Position numbers and translations under genes: made by a program. Below the pieces are notes generated by a model that made no database searches, had not been told where the DNA came from, and saw nothing but the letters and a program-made list of their open reading frames with translations. A stretch of DNA of 64,000 nucleotides, taken from the NCBI RefSeq assembly GCF_900116195.1, contig NZ_FOZW01000013.1, positions 1 through 64,000 on the forward strand. The letters are read 5' to 3'. Source of the DNA: Alloyangia pacifica (GTDB lineage: Bacteria; Pseudomonadota; Alphaproteobacteria; Rhodobacterales; Rhodobacteraceae). Each line of letters begins with the position of its first letter. Positions within the stretch are counted from its first letter, which is position 1. Shown piece after piece: positions 34,995-44,177 of this stretch.

Positions 34995-36409
34995 CCGACC
35001 CGCAAATCGCCCTGATGATGCTGGGGCTGTTCATCTGCTTCGTGTTCCTCGGCTTTCCCATCGCCTTCACCCTGATGGCCATGGGCATCGGCTTTGGATA
35101 CTACGCCTACTTCGATGCGCGCCGGATGTGGCGGGCCTTCGACCGGCTCGACGAGACCGCGGGCAGTTGGGACCAGTGGAGCACCTGGTTCGAAGGCTTC
35201 TTCAACAACCGAATATTCGACCTTTTCGTCAATCAGACCTTCACCGTGATGTCGAACGAGGTGCTGACAGCGGTGCCGCTGTTCCTGTTCATGGGCTACA
35301 TCGTCGAGCGGGCCAATATCGTTGACCGGCTGTTCTCCACGCTGAACATCGCCTCCAAGAACATCCCCGGCTCGATGGGGGTCGCGGCGCTGATCACCTG
35401 CGCGCTGTTTGCCACGGCCACCGGCATCGTCGGCGCGGTGGTCACGCTGATGGGTCTGCTGGCGCTGCCGGCCATGCTTAAGGCACGCTACAACCCGTCC
35501 TTCGCCAGCGGCATCATCTGTGCGGGCGGCACGCTCGGTATCCTGATCCCGCCGTCGATCATGCTGATCGTCTATGCCGCGGCCTCGAACGTCTCGATCG
35601 TGCGGCTCTACGCCGGGGCGCTCTTGCCGGGGCTGACGCTGGTCGGGCTCTACCTGGTCTACGTCATGGGACGCTCGATCCTGCAGCCCTCTGCCGCGCC
35701 GCGGCCTACCGCCGACGAGGTGCCCGATGTACCGGCGGGACGGCTGCTCTGGATGATCATCACGTCGTTCCTGCCACTGGCCTTCCTGATCCTCGCGGTG
35801 CTCGGCTCGATCCTCTTCGGGCTGGCCACGCCGACCGAGGCGGCCTCGATCGGCGCCTTGGGAGGCATCTTCCTGGCGGTGATCTACCGGGCGATGACCT
35901 GGCAGCGATTGCGCGAAAGCGTCTACCTGACGGTGCGCACCACGGCGATGGTGTGCTGGCTCTTCGTCGGCTCCTACACTTTTTCGGCGGTCTTCTCCTA
36001 TCTCGGTGGCGAGCACGTGATCTCGGAGTTCGTGCAGGGCATGAACCTCACGCCGATCCAGTTCCTGATCATGGCGCAGGTGATCATCTTCCTGCTTGGC
36101 TGGCCGCTGGAATGGTCAGAGATCATCATCATCTTCGTGCCGATCTTCCTGCCGCTGCTGCAGTTCTTCGAGATCGACCCGCTGTTCTTCGGCATTCTCG
36201 TGGCGCTCAACCTGCAGACCAGCTTCCTGACGCCACCGATGGCCATGTCGGCCTATTATCTCAAGGGGATTGCGCCCCCGGAGGTGCGGCTGACGCAGAT
36301 CTTTGCGGGGGTGATGCCCTTCCTCGCCTGTGTCATCATCTCGATGATCCTGATGTATCTGTTCCCGCAGATCGTCTTCTACCTACCGGAGATGTTCTAT
36401 GGCAGTTGA
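34991..36409 (+). CDS. dctM: TRAP transporter large membrane subunit
   Basis: A 472-residue protein with about 12 helices. It has GTLGILIPPSIMLIVYA and GLATPTEAASIGALG, the DctM signatures, and LQTSFLTPPMAMSAYYLKG near the end. A hydrophilic insert with DQWSTWFEGFFNNRIFD (about 60-85) is typical of the large-DctM subset. The gene overlaps the amidase by 11 bases, so uptake and hydrolysis are translated together. Confidence 0.94.
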   Translation: MTDPQIALMMLGLFICFVFLGFPIAFTLMAMGIGFGYYAYFDARRMWRAFDRLDETAGSWDQWSTWFEGFFNNRIFDLFVNQTFTVMSNEVLTAVPLFLFMGYIVERANIVDRLFSTLNIASKNIPGSMGVAALITCALFATATGIVGAVVTLMGLLALPAMLKARYNPSFASGIICAGGTLGILIPPSIMLIVYAAASNVSIVRLYAGALLPGLTLVGLYLVYVMGRSILQPSAAPRPTADEVPDVPAGRLLWMIITSFLPLAFLILAVLGSILFGLATPTEAASIGALGGIFLAVIYRAMTWQRLRESVYLTVRTTAMVCWLFVGSYTFSAVFSYLGGEHVISEFVQGMNLTPIQFLIMAQVIIFLLGWPLEWSEIIIIFVPIFLPLLQFFEIDPLFFGILVALNLQTSFLTPPMAMSAYYLKGIAPPEVRLTQIFAGVMPFLACVIISMILMYLFPQIVFYLPEMFYGS

Positions 36410-37763
36410 CCTTGCAAGACAGGCGCTCGGCGCGCTGGGCCCCGTGGTGGAACTCGGCGCGGTGGAGTTGCGCGACCGGCTTGCCTCGGGTGCGCTTTCG
36501 GCGCTTGCACTGGCGGAAGCCTGCATCGCGCGGATCGAGGCGCGGGATGCAGAGATCCGGGCCTGGGCCTGGTTCGACGCAGACTTCGTGCGGGCACAGG
36601 CGCGGCATCTCGATGCGCATCGCGCGTCGGGCAAGCCGATCGGCCCGCTGCACGGGCTGCCGGTCGGCGTGAAGGACATCATCGACACCGCGCGCATCCC
36701 GACCGAGAACGGCAGCGCGGTGGATGCGGGGCGCGTGCCGCTGCAGGATGCCTTCGTCGTCGAGCGCCTGCGGCAGGCCGGGGCGGTGGTTATGGGCAAG
36801 ACGGTGACCACCGAGCTTGCCTTCATGGACCCCGCGGTGACGCGCAATCCGCACAACCCGGGCCATACGCCGGGTGGGTCGTCCTCCGGCTCGGCCGCGG
36901 CGGTGGCAGACGGTATGGTGCCGCTGGCGATCGGCACCCAGACCGGCGGTTCGGTGATCCGGCCGGCGTCCTTCTGCGGGGTGACCGGTTTCAAGCCGAG
37001 CTTCGGCGCGATTCCGCGGCGCGGGGTGCTGAGGCAATCGCAATCGCTCGACACGGTCGGCGTCTTTGCGCGTGATCCCGCGGGCGCGGCGATGCTGGCA
37101 GAGACGCTCTACGGCTTCGATCCGTCCGACCCCGCGACAGCCCTGGCGCCGCCGCCGCGGCTGCTGGAGACGGCCCTTTCGACGCCGCCCTTTGCCCCGG
37201 TCTTCGCACTGGTCAAGCCGCCGGGCTGGGATCAGGCGGACCCGCAGCTGCATGCGGGGTTCGCGGAGCTTGCCGCTGCGCTTGGCGATCAGGTCTTCGA
37301 GGTCAGCCTCCCCGAGGCCTTCGAGGTGGCCGCGGCGCAGCGCAAATGTGTCAACCTTGCCGAGATGTCGCGCAACCTGCATCGCTACGGGCGTGACGGG
37401 GCTGAGCTGCTGGGCGCGCGGACGCGCGAGGCGCTGGCCGAGGGTGATGAGATCCGCGCCCGCGACTACCTTGCGGCGCTGGACTGGAGGGGCGTTCTGA
37501 CCGCCGGACTCGCGGCGGTCTTCGAGCGCTGCGACGCGATCCTTTGCCCCGCCGCGCCGGGTCCGGCACCGGAGGGGCTGAGCTCGACGGGCGATCCGGT
37601 TTTCAATGGGCTCTGGACCTTCTGCGGAACGCCTGCCGTGACGGTTCCGTTGCTGACCGCCGAGAACGGCATGCCCATGGGGGTGCAACTGGTCGCAGCG
37701 CCCGGCAACGACGCCCGCCTGATGCGCTCCGCCTGCTGGCTCTATGCCTGGGCCGATCGGTGA
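36399..37763 (+). CDS. Amidase (amidase-signature family)
   Basis: A 454-residue amidase. The Ser-Ser-Lys triad is seen in PVGVKDIIDTARIPTENGS (Lys), TPGGSSSGSAAAVADGMVPL (cis-Ser) and GTQTGGSVIRPASFCGV (nucleophile Ser). It cleaves C-N amide bonds to give a carboxylate and ammonia. No signal peptide, so it is cytoplasmic. The overlap with the TRAP large subunit suggests that the imported compound is an amide or lactam-derived acid. Confidence 0.93.
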   Translation: MAVDLARQALGALGPVVELGAVELRDRLASGALSALALAEACIARIEARDAEIRAWAWFDADFVRAQARHLDAHRASGKPIGPLHGLPVGVKDIIDTARIPTENGSAVDAGRVPLQDAFVVERLRQAGAVVMGKTVTTELAFMDPAVTRNPHNPGHTPGGSSSGSAAAVADGMVPLAIGTQTGGSVIRPASFCGVTGFKPSFGAIPRRGVLRQSQSLDTVGVFARDPAGAAMLAETLYGFDPSDPATALAPPPRLLETALSTPPFAPVFALVKPPGWDQADPQLHAGFAELAAALGDQVFEVSLPEAFEVAAAQRKCVNLAEMSRNLHRYGRDGAELLGARTREALAEGDEIRARDYLAALDWRGVLTAGLAAVFERCDAILCPAAPGPAPEGLSSTGDPVFNGLWTFCGTPAVTVPLLTAENGMPMGVQLVAAPGNDARLMRSACWLYAWADR

Positions 37764-37784
37764 CACCCGACACAGGAGACTGAC

Positions 37785-37946
37785 ATGAACCGACTTCTCG
37801 CGCTCATCGCCTTCCTTGCCTTCAGCGGCTTCGTGCTGATCCTGATCGTCAAGGTCCCCAGCCCCGACCTGATCGTGGTGGCGATCCTGACCATAGGCCT
37901 TGTCGCTTGGGATCTGTTGACCTCGAGCGGCGGACGACGCGGTTGA
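37785..37946 (+). CDS. 53-residue membrane peptide at the end of the TRAP-amidase operon
   Basis: A short gene with a good ribosome-binding site (CAGGAG, seven bases before the ATG) starting 21 bases after the amidase stop. The product MNRLLALIAFLAFSGFVLIL... has two hydrophobic segments (4-23 and 28-46) around a polar KVPSPD turn and a basic tail SSGGRRG. It is likely an inner-membrane hairpin. Small proteins of this kind are seen after TRAP genes in related bacteria as far as I recall. The function is unknown. Confidence 0.75.
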   Translation: MNRLLALIAFLAFSGFVLILIVKVPSPDLIVVAILTIGLVAWDLLTSSGGRRG

Positions 37947-38227
37947 GCCGGCATCGGGCCTGCGACCGACCGACTGCGCTGCGTAGGTGGAGCCTTGCTA
38001 GGCCAGTGGGCGCCAAGCTTTCGGCTACCGCGGCCCGCTAGGCGTGAGAGGATCACGCCGGCCCACGGCACTTGCTCGATCCTGCACGGGGACATGCGGT
38101 GCCGAACCGATTGTGCGGGTGCGCCTCGATGCGTCGCCTCCAAGGGTATTTCACATCGTCTGCTAATGGCTGGCCATCTGTGGCGTAAGCGAGCAGGTGT
38201 TGGATGGACGGGGCTGGGCCGCGGTCG

Positions 38228-39187
38228 TCACGAGGCAGAGGCGGCGACGAGAACGATCTCGCCGCGCCAGGTTTCCGCGATCCGTTCCGCCGCGCGCCAG
38301 GCGCGCAGGCCGGTGGCGCAGCACAGCGCGAGCCGGGTGCCAGAGGCGGGCAGGTGGGTCGCGACCTCGGCTGCTGACGCCCGCCGTATTGCCTGCGGAT
38401 GCAGCAACGCACCGTCCGGGCGCAGGTCGACGATGTGATCTTCGCTGCAAAGCTGTGCCGCTGCGAGAAAGCGGAAGCCACCTTCGGGCTCCGCCGCACC
38501 GTCGAAGCGGAAGCTCGTCGCCCGCAGCCAGAGCCCGTCGTAGCGCACCAGCAGACCAAGGGGGGAGGGCGTAAGCCCCAGCAGAAGGTTCAGCGCCATC
38601 TGCGCCTGCATGGCGCCGACCGTGCCGACGACCGGGCCCAGCACCCCCGCGGTCGCGCAGCTGGCACCGTTTTCGGGCGCATCGGGAAATACCGCCCGCA
38701 GCGAGGGCGCCCCGCCGCAGACGCCAGCGACATAGCCGCCGAGACCGAGCGCCGAGGCGGTGATCAGTGGCACGCCTGCGGCGAGGCACAGGTCGCTCAG
38801 CATGTAGCTGACCGCGTAGCTATCGGCGCAGTCGAGGACGAGATCGGCGCTGCTGACGGGCCCCGGCGCCGTTGCAGGGGTGAGGCGGTCCGGCACAGCG
38901 TCCACGTCGATCCCGGGGTTGATCGCGCGGCAGCGCTCCGCGGCGACCTGCGCCTTGGGCTGGTCGCAGTCGGCCTGGGTGAACAGGGTCTGGCGGTGCA
39001 GGTTGGACAGGCTCACCACGTCGCCGTCGACGATGGTGATCCGGCCCACGCCAGCCCCGGCCAGCAGCGGCAGCACGGGGGCGCCGAGACCGCCGGCGCC
39101 GACCACGAGAACGCGGGCTGCCGCAAGGCGCCGCTGGCCTCTCTCGCCGACCTCGGGCAGGGCGGTCTGGCGGGCATAGCGGTTCAT
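38228..39187 (-). CDS. thiF: ThiF/MoeB-type adenylyltransferase
   Basis: A 319-residue E1-like enzyme. It starts [20 protein letters not shown] and has the nucleotide-binding VLVVGAGGLGAPVLPLLAGAGVG, then DGDVVSLSNLHRQTLF and DCADSYAVSYMLSDLC. It adenylates the C-terminal Gly of ThiS. The zinc CxxC pairs of MoeB are not obvious. A C-terminal stretch of about 70 residues ending RLALCCATGLRAWRAAERI looks like a rhodanese-like domain with CCATG as the active-site loop, which would let one protein do both activation and sulfur transfer. Last gene of the thi operon. Confidence 0.88.
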   Translation of the reverse strand: MNRYARQTALPEVGERGQRRLAAARVLVVGAGGLGAPVLPLLAGAGVGRITIVDGDVVSLSNLHRQTLFTQADCDQPKAQVAAERCRAINPGIDVDAVPDRLTPATAPGPVSSADLVLDCADSYAVSYMLSDLCLAAGVPLITASALGLGGYVAGVCGGAPSLRAVFPDAPENGASCATAGVLGPVVGTVGAMQAQMALNLLLGLTPSPLGLLVRYDGLWLRATSFRFDGAAEPEGGFRFLAAAQLCSEDHIVDLRPDGALLHPQAIRRASAAEVATHLPASGTRLALCCATGLRAWRAAERIAETWRGEIVLVAASAS

Positions 39188-39780
39188 CGCGTCACCCTGA
39201 GCCATTGGCGCAGCCGCGCTTCGGGGTCCGCGTTCAGCGTGATGTCGGTGACCGCCGAGACGATGTCGGCCCCGGCTGCAAACACTGCCGCTGCGCGCTC
39301 GATCGACATGCCGCCGATGGCAACCAGCGGCGTTGCCCCGACGCGCGCCTTCCATTCGGTGACGCGCGGCAGACCCTGCTGATGCCATTTCATCTTCTTC
39401 AGGATCGTCGGGTAGACCGGGCCGAGCGCGACATAATCCGGGTCCATCGCCAGCACGCGCTCCAACTCGTCATCGTCATGGGTCGAGACGCCCAGTTTGA
39501 TCCCGGCCCGTCGGATGGCCCCGAGATCGGCGCTGTCGAGATCTTCCTGACCAAGGTGCAGCCAGGGGCAGCCGAGCTCGATGGCTTCCTGCCAGTAGTC
39601 GTTGACCACCAGCACCGCGCCATGCGCGCGGCAGAGGTCGCGCGAGAGGGCGATCTGTTCACGGACGGCCTCGGGTGGCTGGTCCTTGATGCGCAGCTGC
39701 ACCAGCCGGACACCGAGCGGCAGCATGCGCCGCAGCCAGTCCGAATGGTCGAAGATCGGGTAGAACCGGTCGAGGCTCAT
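39184..39780 (-). CDS. thiE: Thiamine phosphate synthase
   Basis: A 198-residue TIM-barrel enzyme that joins HMP-PP and thiazole phosphate. It has [12 protein letters not shown] (pyrophosphate-binding region), [33 protein letters not shown] and [15 protein letters not shown], all family signatures. It overlaps thiG and thiF by four bases each. Confidence 0.93.
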   Translation of the reverse strand: MSLDRFYPIFDHSDWLRRMLPLGVRLVQLRIKDQPPEAVREQIALSRDLCRAHGAVLVVNDYWQEAIELGCPWLHLGQEDLDSADLGAIRRAGIKLGVSTHDDDELERVLAMDPDYVALGPVYPTILKKMKWHQQGLPRVTEWKARVGATPLVAIGGMSIERAAAVFAAGADIVSAVTDITLNADPEARLRQWLRVTR

Positions 39781-40553
39781 GACAGGAACGCCTTTCCGAT
39801 CACCGGGGTCGAGGCCTCGGCCATGTCGCGCGCCTCTATCGGGTCGGCCTGATAGGCCAGCCGGCCCGCCTCGATCGCGCGCATCATGGCGCGGGCCATG
39901 GCAACCGGATCGCCGGCGCGGGCGACGGCGGTGTTGAGCAGCACGGCGTCATAGCCCAGCTCCATTGCCTGCGCCGCATGGCTCGGCAGCCCGATTCCGG
40001 CATCGATCACCAGCGGCACCTCGGGGAACTCGGCCCGCATCGCCCGCAGCGCATAGGTGTTGCTCAGCCCGCGGCCCGATCCGATCGGTGCCCCCCAGGG
40101 CATCAGCACCTCGCAGCCCGCGGCCAGAAGACGCTCCGCAACGATCAAATCGTCGGTGGTGTAGGGAAATACCTGGAAGCCGTCATCGGTGAGGATCTTC
40201 GCGGCCTCGACCAGTTGGAAGACATCCGGCTGCAGGCTGTCGGTGTGGCCGATCAGCTCGAGCTTGATCCAGCGCGTGCCGAAGACCTCGCGCGCCATAT
40301 GCGCGGTGGTGACCGCTTCTTTCACCGTGTGGCAGCCGGCGGTATTGGGCAGGACGAGGACGCCGAGGTCCTGGATCATCTTCCAGAAGGCGGCGCCCGC
40401 GCCCTCGGCCCCCTCGCGGCGCAGCGACACCGTCGCCACCCCGGCACCGCTTGTCCGGAAGGCTTGTTCGAGGATGGCAGGGCTGGGGTATTGCGCGGTG
40501 CCCAGCATCAGCGGGTTGGGCAGCGCGGTGCCGTAGAAGAGCTTCATGGTCAT
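39777..40553 (-). CDS. thiG: Thiazole synthase
   Basis: A 258-residue TIM-barrel enzyme that builds the thiazole ring from DXP, ThiS-thiocarboxylate and dehydroglycine. Signatures are [51 protein letters not shown] with the Schiff-base Lys, and [16 protein letters not shown]. The ATG at 40553 overlaps the thiS stop, although the second ATG at 40547 has better spacing to AGGGAGG. Confidence 0.94.
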   Translation of the reverse strand: MTMKLFYGTALPNPLMLGTAQYPSPAILEQAFRTSGAGVATVSLRREGAEGAGAAFWKMIQDLGVLVLPNTAGCHTVKEAVTTAHMAREVFGTRWIKLELIGHTDSLQPDVFQLVEAAKILTDDGFQVFPYTTDDLIVAERLLAAGCEVLMPWGAPIGSGRGLSNTYALRAMRAEFPEVPLVIDAGIGLPSHAAQAMELGYDAVLLNTAVARAGDPVAMARAMMRAIEAGRLAYQADPIEARDMAEASTPVIGKAFLS

Positions 40554-40744
40554 CCTCCCTGCATCGGGGCGAGAATTTCGACACGATCGCCGTCGCGCAG
40601 GACGTGCGAGGCGCGAAGCGTGGCAGGGACAAAGCCCTCGTTCACGGCCGTCGCGACGCGTCCGGGCAGTCCGCGCTCCTCCAGCAGGCCGGCAAGGGTT
40701 GTCGCGGTCACCTCGCGGGGCTCGCCGTTAATCACGATCTTCAT
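40550..40744 (-). CDS. thiS: Sulfur carrier protein ThiS
   Basis: A 64-residue ubiquitin-like protein beginning [12 protein letters not shown] and ending in Gly-Gly (PMQGG), the site where the thiocarboxylate is formed. It supplies sulfur for the thiazole. Its ends overlap both neighbours (thiO upstream, thiG downstream). Confidence 0.93.
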   Translation of the reverse strand: MKIVINGEPREVTATTLAGLLEERGLPGRVATAVNEGFVPATLRASHVLRDGDRVEILAPMQGG

Positions 40745-41696
40745 CGACCATCTCCGTACGAATGTTGTGCAGGGCAAGATCGGCCACGCCGCGCGCCAGC
40801 GCCGGGGCCAGCAGGTAGCCGTACCGGTAAAGCCCGTTGGCATAGATGCGGCCGCCGATCCGGCGGATGCGGGGCAGGTTGTTGGGGAAGGCCGGGCGCA
40901 GGTCGACGCCGACTTCCAGTATCTCGGCCTCGCCGAAGGCGGGGCTCAGGGCATAGGCGGCGCTGAGCAGCTCCAGCATCGAGCGCGCGGTGATCCGGCG
41001 GCGGTCTTCGCTTTCGATCATCGTCGCGCCCAGCATGTAGACGCCGTTCCCGCGCGGCACGATGTAGAGCGGGATGCGCGGGTGCAGCAGGCGCACCGGG
41101 CGGGTGAGCGTGACATCCGGGCAGCGGATCACCAGCATTTCGCCCTTCACCCCGCGCAGATCGCGCAGGGTGTCGCGCGCGCCGAGGCCACGGCAGTCGA
41201 TGACATTGGGCAGATTGGCGGGCGCCTCGGTGTGGTGAAAGCGGACGCCGCGCGCGACCAGTCCGGCATGAAGATCCGCCAGAGCCTTGCGGGGGTCCAG
41301 ATGCGCCTCGTCCTCGAAGAAGAGGCCGCGTGAGAAGCCGTGCAGGTCTGGCTCGAGCGAGGCCAGTTCCGCCCCGACTTCGCGAAAACCCTCGGTGCGC
41401 CGCGCAAAACGGCGCAGGTCGGGCAGGTCGCGCCGTGCGGCGACGACAAGCGTGCCGCGGCGCTCGACCGCGGTGCGCTCCTGCCACCATGCGGCGGCCT
41501 GCTGGCCAAGCCGCAAGACCGGCTCTTCGGCATTCTCATACTCGCACCACGGCGCCAGCATGCCACCGGCCCACCACGAACACCCGTGCGGGCCGGGAGG
41601 ACCGGCTGGGTCGAAAACCTGGAGCTCGGCCCCCCGGGAGGCGAGTTCGCTGGCGACCGCAAGTCCCGCAACGCCGGAGCCGACAATCGAAAACAC
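40728..41696 (-). CDS. thiO: Glycine oxidase ThiO
   Basis: A 322-residue FAD enzyme with the dinucleotide-binding SIVGSGVAGLAVASELASRG at the N-terminus and ENAEEPVLRLGQQAA, VKGEMLVIRCPDVTLTRPVR and YANGLYRYGYLLAPALA, typical of the DAAO/ThiO family. It makes the glycine imine used by ThiG. The likely start is a GTG at 41696 (MFSIVGSG), since the stop of thiD lies just upstream at 41702 and no ATG is available. Confidence 0.9.
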   Translation of the reverse strand: MFSIVGSGVAGLAVASELASRGAELQVFDPAGPPGPHGCSWWAGGMLAPWCEYENAEEPVLRLGQQAAAWWQERTAVERRGTLVVAARRDLPDLRRFARRTEGFREVGAELASLEPDLHGFSRGLFFEDEAHLDPRKALADLHAGLVARGVRFHHTEAPANLPNVIDCRGLGARDTLRDLRGVKGEMLVIRCPDVTLTRPVRLLHPRIPLYIVPRGNGVYMLGATMIESEDRRRITARSMLELLSAAYALSPAFGEAEILEVGVDLRPAFPNNLPRIRRIGGRIYANGLYRYGYLLAPALARGVADLALHNIRTEMVDEDRD

Positions 41697-41701
41697 CGCG
41701 T

Positions 41702-42502
41702 TCAGCCCCAGAAATGGTGGAAGTGGTGAAGCGGACCGCGCCCCTGTCCGATGTCCAGCGTATCGGCTGCCGCGATGGCCTTCTGGACGTAGCGATGCGC
41801 CTCGGCGGCAGCCTCTTCGAGGCGCATCCCTTTGGCGAGGCCCGCGGCGAGGGCCGAGGACAAGGTGCAACCGGTGCCATGGGTGTTGCGCGTGTACTGG
41901 CGGTGGGCAGAGAAGCGGGCCCGAACCTCGCCTCCCGAGATGAGCAGATCCTCGCAGAGATCGCTCTCTGCATGGCCGCCCTTCATCAGAACCGCCTTGG
42001 CGCCGGCGGCGCAGAGGGCCTTGCCTTGATCGATCATCTCCTCGGAGGTTTTCGCCTCGGGCGCTGCCAGCAGTGCGGCGGCCTCGGGCAGGTTCGGCGT
42101 GACGAGGGTTGCGCGGGGAAGGAGTGTTTCCCGCAGTGCCGAAATGGCATCGGGGGCGAGCAGCGCATCGCCGGACTTCGCAATCATCACCGGATCGAGG
42201 ACGATGGCACCGGAGAACCCCGCGATCGCGCGGGTGACGCAGTCGATGATTTCCCGTGTCGCCAGCATGCCGATCTTGATGGCGCGCACGTCGAGGTCGC
42301 TCAGGACGGCGCCGATCTGCGCTGCAATGACGTAATGCGGGATGGCATGAACGGCGGAAACGGCCCGGGTATTCTGCGCGGTCACGGCGGTGATGACACT
42401 GGCGCCGTAGACCCCGAGTGCGGACATTGTCTTGAGATCCGCCTGGATGCCGGCCCCGCCGCCACTGTCGGATCCGGCTATGGTCAATGCGATATGTGCC
42501 AA
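41702..42502 (-). CDS. thiD: Hydroxymethylpyrimidine (phosphate) kinase
   Basis: A ribokinase-fold kinase of 266 residues with [20 protein letters not shown] at the N-terminus, [15 protein letters not shown] and the [20 protein letters not shown] catalytic and anion-hole motif near the end. It makes HMP-PP. I propose a TTG start at 42502 because GGAGGAG lies nine bases upstream and the family begins directly with this strand. A GTG at 42529 would place the ribosome-binding site inside the gene. First gene of the operon. Confidence 0.9.
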   Translation of the reverse strand: MAHIALTIAGSDSGGGAGIQADLKTMSALGVYGASVITAVTAQNTRAVSAVHAIPHYVIAAQIGAVLSDLDVRAIKIGMLATREIIDCVTRAIAGFSGAIVLDPVMIAKSGDALLAPDAISALRETLLPRATLVTPNLPEAAALLAAPEAKTSEEMIDQGKALCAAGAKAVLMKGGHAESDLCEDLLISGGEVRARFSAHRQYTRNTHGTGCTLSSALAAGLAKGMRLEEAAAEAHRYVQKAIAAADTLDIGQGRGPLHHFHHFWG

Positions 42503-42559
42503 CGGCTGCTCCTCCAAAGACAAGGGCACCGGGCATGGAAAACGTTCCGAAACTGAAGA

Positions 42560-42648
42560 CCGTTCCCTACGCCGGAATTGCCCGGATCAGGTTCGATGGG
42601 TTAGCGCGATCACGCCTCTCAGCCTCCACGAGGCACCCCAACGGTTGT
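42560..42648 (-). promoter_or_regulatory. TPP riboswitch
   Basis: On the minus strand the leader before thiD contains GGGGTGCCTCGTGGAGGCTGAGAGG (given in parts: GGGGTGC, GGCTGAGAGG), AACCCATCGAACCTGATC and CCGGCGTAGGGAACG, the conserved TPP aptamer with its CTGAGA pyrimidine-sensing loop and the ACCTGAT and CGTAGGGA segments. When thiamine diphosphate binds, expression of the thi operon is turned down. Confidence 0.95.
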
Positions 42649-42654
42649 TCGTCT

Positions 42655-43102
42655 GATAGCAACCAGGTGGGCTGCGGTCAAACCCACTGACAGGGTCAAG
42701 CGGACAGCTGCGGGCGGGCAACGGGAGGGGGCACAGGTGCCGCGGTTTGTGGGGAAACGTTGCGCGACCAAAGCGCGTTGGCTGAGCCTGCCGGGCTGTG
42801 CTGGCGACGTTCCACGTCAGGACGCGGGGTGAGCCGCTGAACCGGCGCTTCCTCAGTGTCTGTCCGGGCGCTTGGGGAGAAGGCCGATGCGAAGTCGTGC
42901 AACTGGCAGGGGCGGCGGGTCATCCGTGCTCCCAGGATAGCTTGCGGTCTCTTGAATGCAGGAAGGCACCGGAAAAACGTCGGTCTGCGCATCGTGACCG
43001 GCGTGCTTCAGCCGCCTCGATGACGGGCATCCTCGGGTGGATAATCCTGTGTCTGATAGACCTGAAGGGCCTGATTTCCGTTCTTGATAAATCAGCGCCT
43101 AG
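42655..43102. other. Gap between thi operon leader and tRNA-Ser
   Basis: About 450 bases. It must hold the promoter of the thi operon on the minus strand, but I see no convincing -10/-35 pair and no gene on either strand. Confidence 0.4.
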
Positions 43103-43192
43103 TGGCGGAGACGAAGGGATTCGAACCCTCGAGACGGTTTCCCGCCTACTCCCTTAGCAGGGGAGCGCCTTCGACCACTCGGCCACGTCTCC
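43103..43192 (-). tRNA. tRNA-Ser (GCT)
   Basis: A 90-nt tRNA with acceptor GGAGACG/CGTCTCC, discriminator G, encoded CCA and a long variable arm, which marks a class II serine tRNA. The anticodon loop CTGCTAAGG gives anticodon GCT (reads AGC/AGU). The T-arm reads GGGTTCGAATCCC. Confidence 0.96.
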
Positions 43193-44177
43193 GCCGACGC
43201 GTATAGCCAAGGAAACATGGGGGCCACAAGGCGAAACTGGCCTTGTCGGAAAAAAATTTTTCACCCCCAAGAACATGCATGAAATGCGGCCAATGGCGCT
43301 GAATGCCGTCGGTTTCGGGGGAGTCCTGAGGTACGACCCTTGCGGCAAGAGTAGCTTTGAGCAGGTGGAGAAAACCGCCTGCGCCCCAGCTCGCGCTTCC
43401 GGTGGAGAGAAGTGGGTCATGATTGCCGAGGCCGGCGCGTAGGCCTCTCTCTGCGCCCAGGCTCGCAGACAGGGATTGCCGACATGCGTGCTGGAGTGTG
43501 CAGAGCCGAAGGGTCTGCCAAGTGCCAAGATGGCTCGGTGGGCCGCAAGATTACGCGAAGCGCCGGAGAGTGGGCACACCGGCGATCAGGAGTCCCGGTG
43601 TTTCGTTCGGGTTCACTTCGGCCTTGATCGCAGAGCGAGTCGCGATGCGCGACGGCGCTTTTCAGAAGTCGGGGGGCTTGGGTGCCGCGCCACACAGGAC
43701 CGCCCGCAGCGAAAACGCGGATGACTCTCTGATCGCCATGATTTGTGCCCATCGTGTCATCGCTTGTCATCACGAACCATCCGGACTTTCCGTTTCCCTG
43801 CGGTGCACGCGCAGAGGGTCCACGAAATGGGCCCTCGGCCATATACCGAGGCTTGCCCGCGATCTCCGGGGCCGAAAGCGCGGAGACTCCCGGCGACCCA
43901 ACAGTGCGCCGTAGGCACGGGTGTGCCGGGCGCAGCCCGTGGGCCGTGGGAGCGCCTGCCGGGGGCGCAAGACTGGCTTTCCGGTGCCGCCTCCATTCCC
44001 GGTATCGAGATACGCGGAGATGCACGAGACCGCGATGCGACGGCTTCGGAGATCCCGGCCGGGACGGCGCGGAGGAGACATATTCACTTCAGCGCATGAA
44101 CGCGAAACATGCTAGGCTGTGGCATGTCGGGTTTTTGGTGCGGCATTTTCACGCCAACCTTTGGGGAGAGAGGTCCA
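43193..44177. other. Nearly 1 kb without a supported gene
   Basis: Apart from the tRNA promoter at the left end, no frame here has family similarity, a ribosome-binding site or sensible codon use. The open frames are Arg/Pro/Ala-rich shadows. A short AT-rich stretch near 44140-44177 precedes the DUF3604 gene and probably carries its promoter and the GAGAGAGG ribosome-binding site. Confidence 0.5.
43201..43229 (-). promoter_or_regulatory. Promoter of tRNA-Ser
   Basis: On the minus strand TTGTGG and CTATAC are separated by 17 bases, and the -10 lies nine bases before the tRNA 5' end. The spacing fits sigma-70, with a short leader. Confidence 0.45.

Noticed and set aside
43417-44025. 202-codon minus-strand frame between tRNA-Ser and DUF3604 gene
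   Set aside because: Arg/Pro-rich composition, no family pattern, no ribosome-binding site. It looks like chance in GC-rich DNA.
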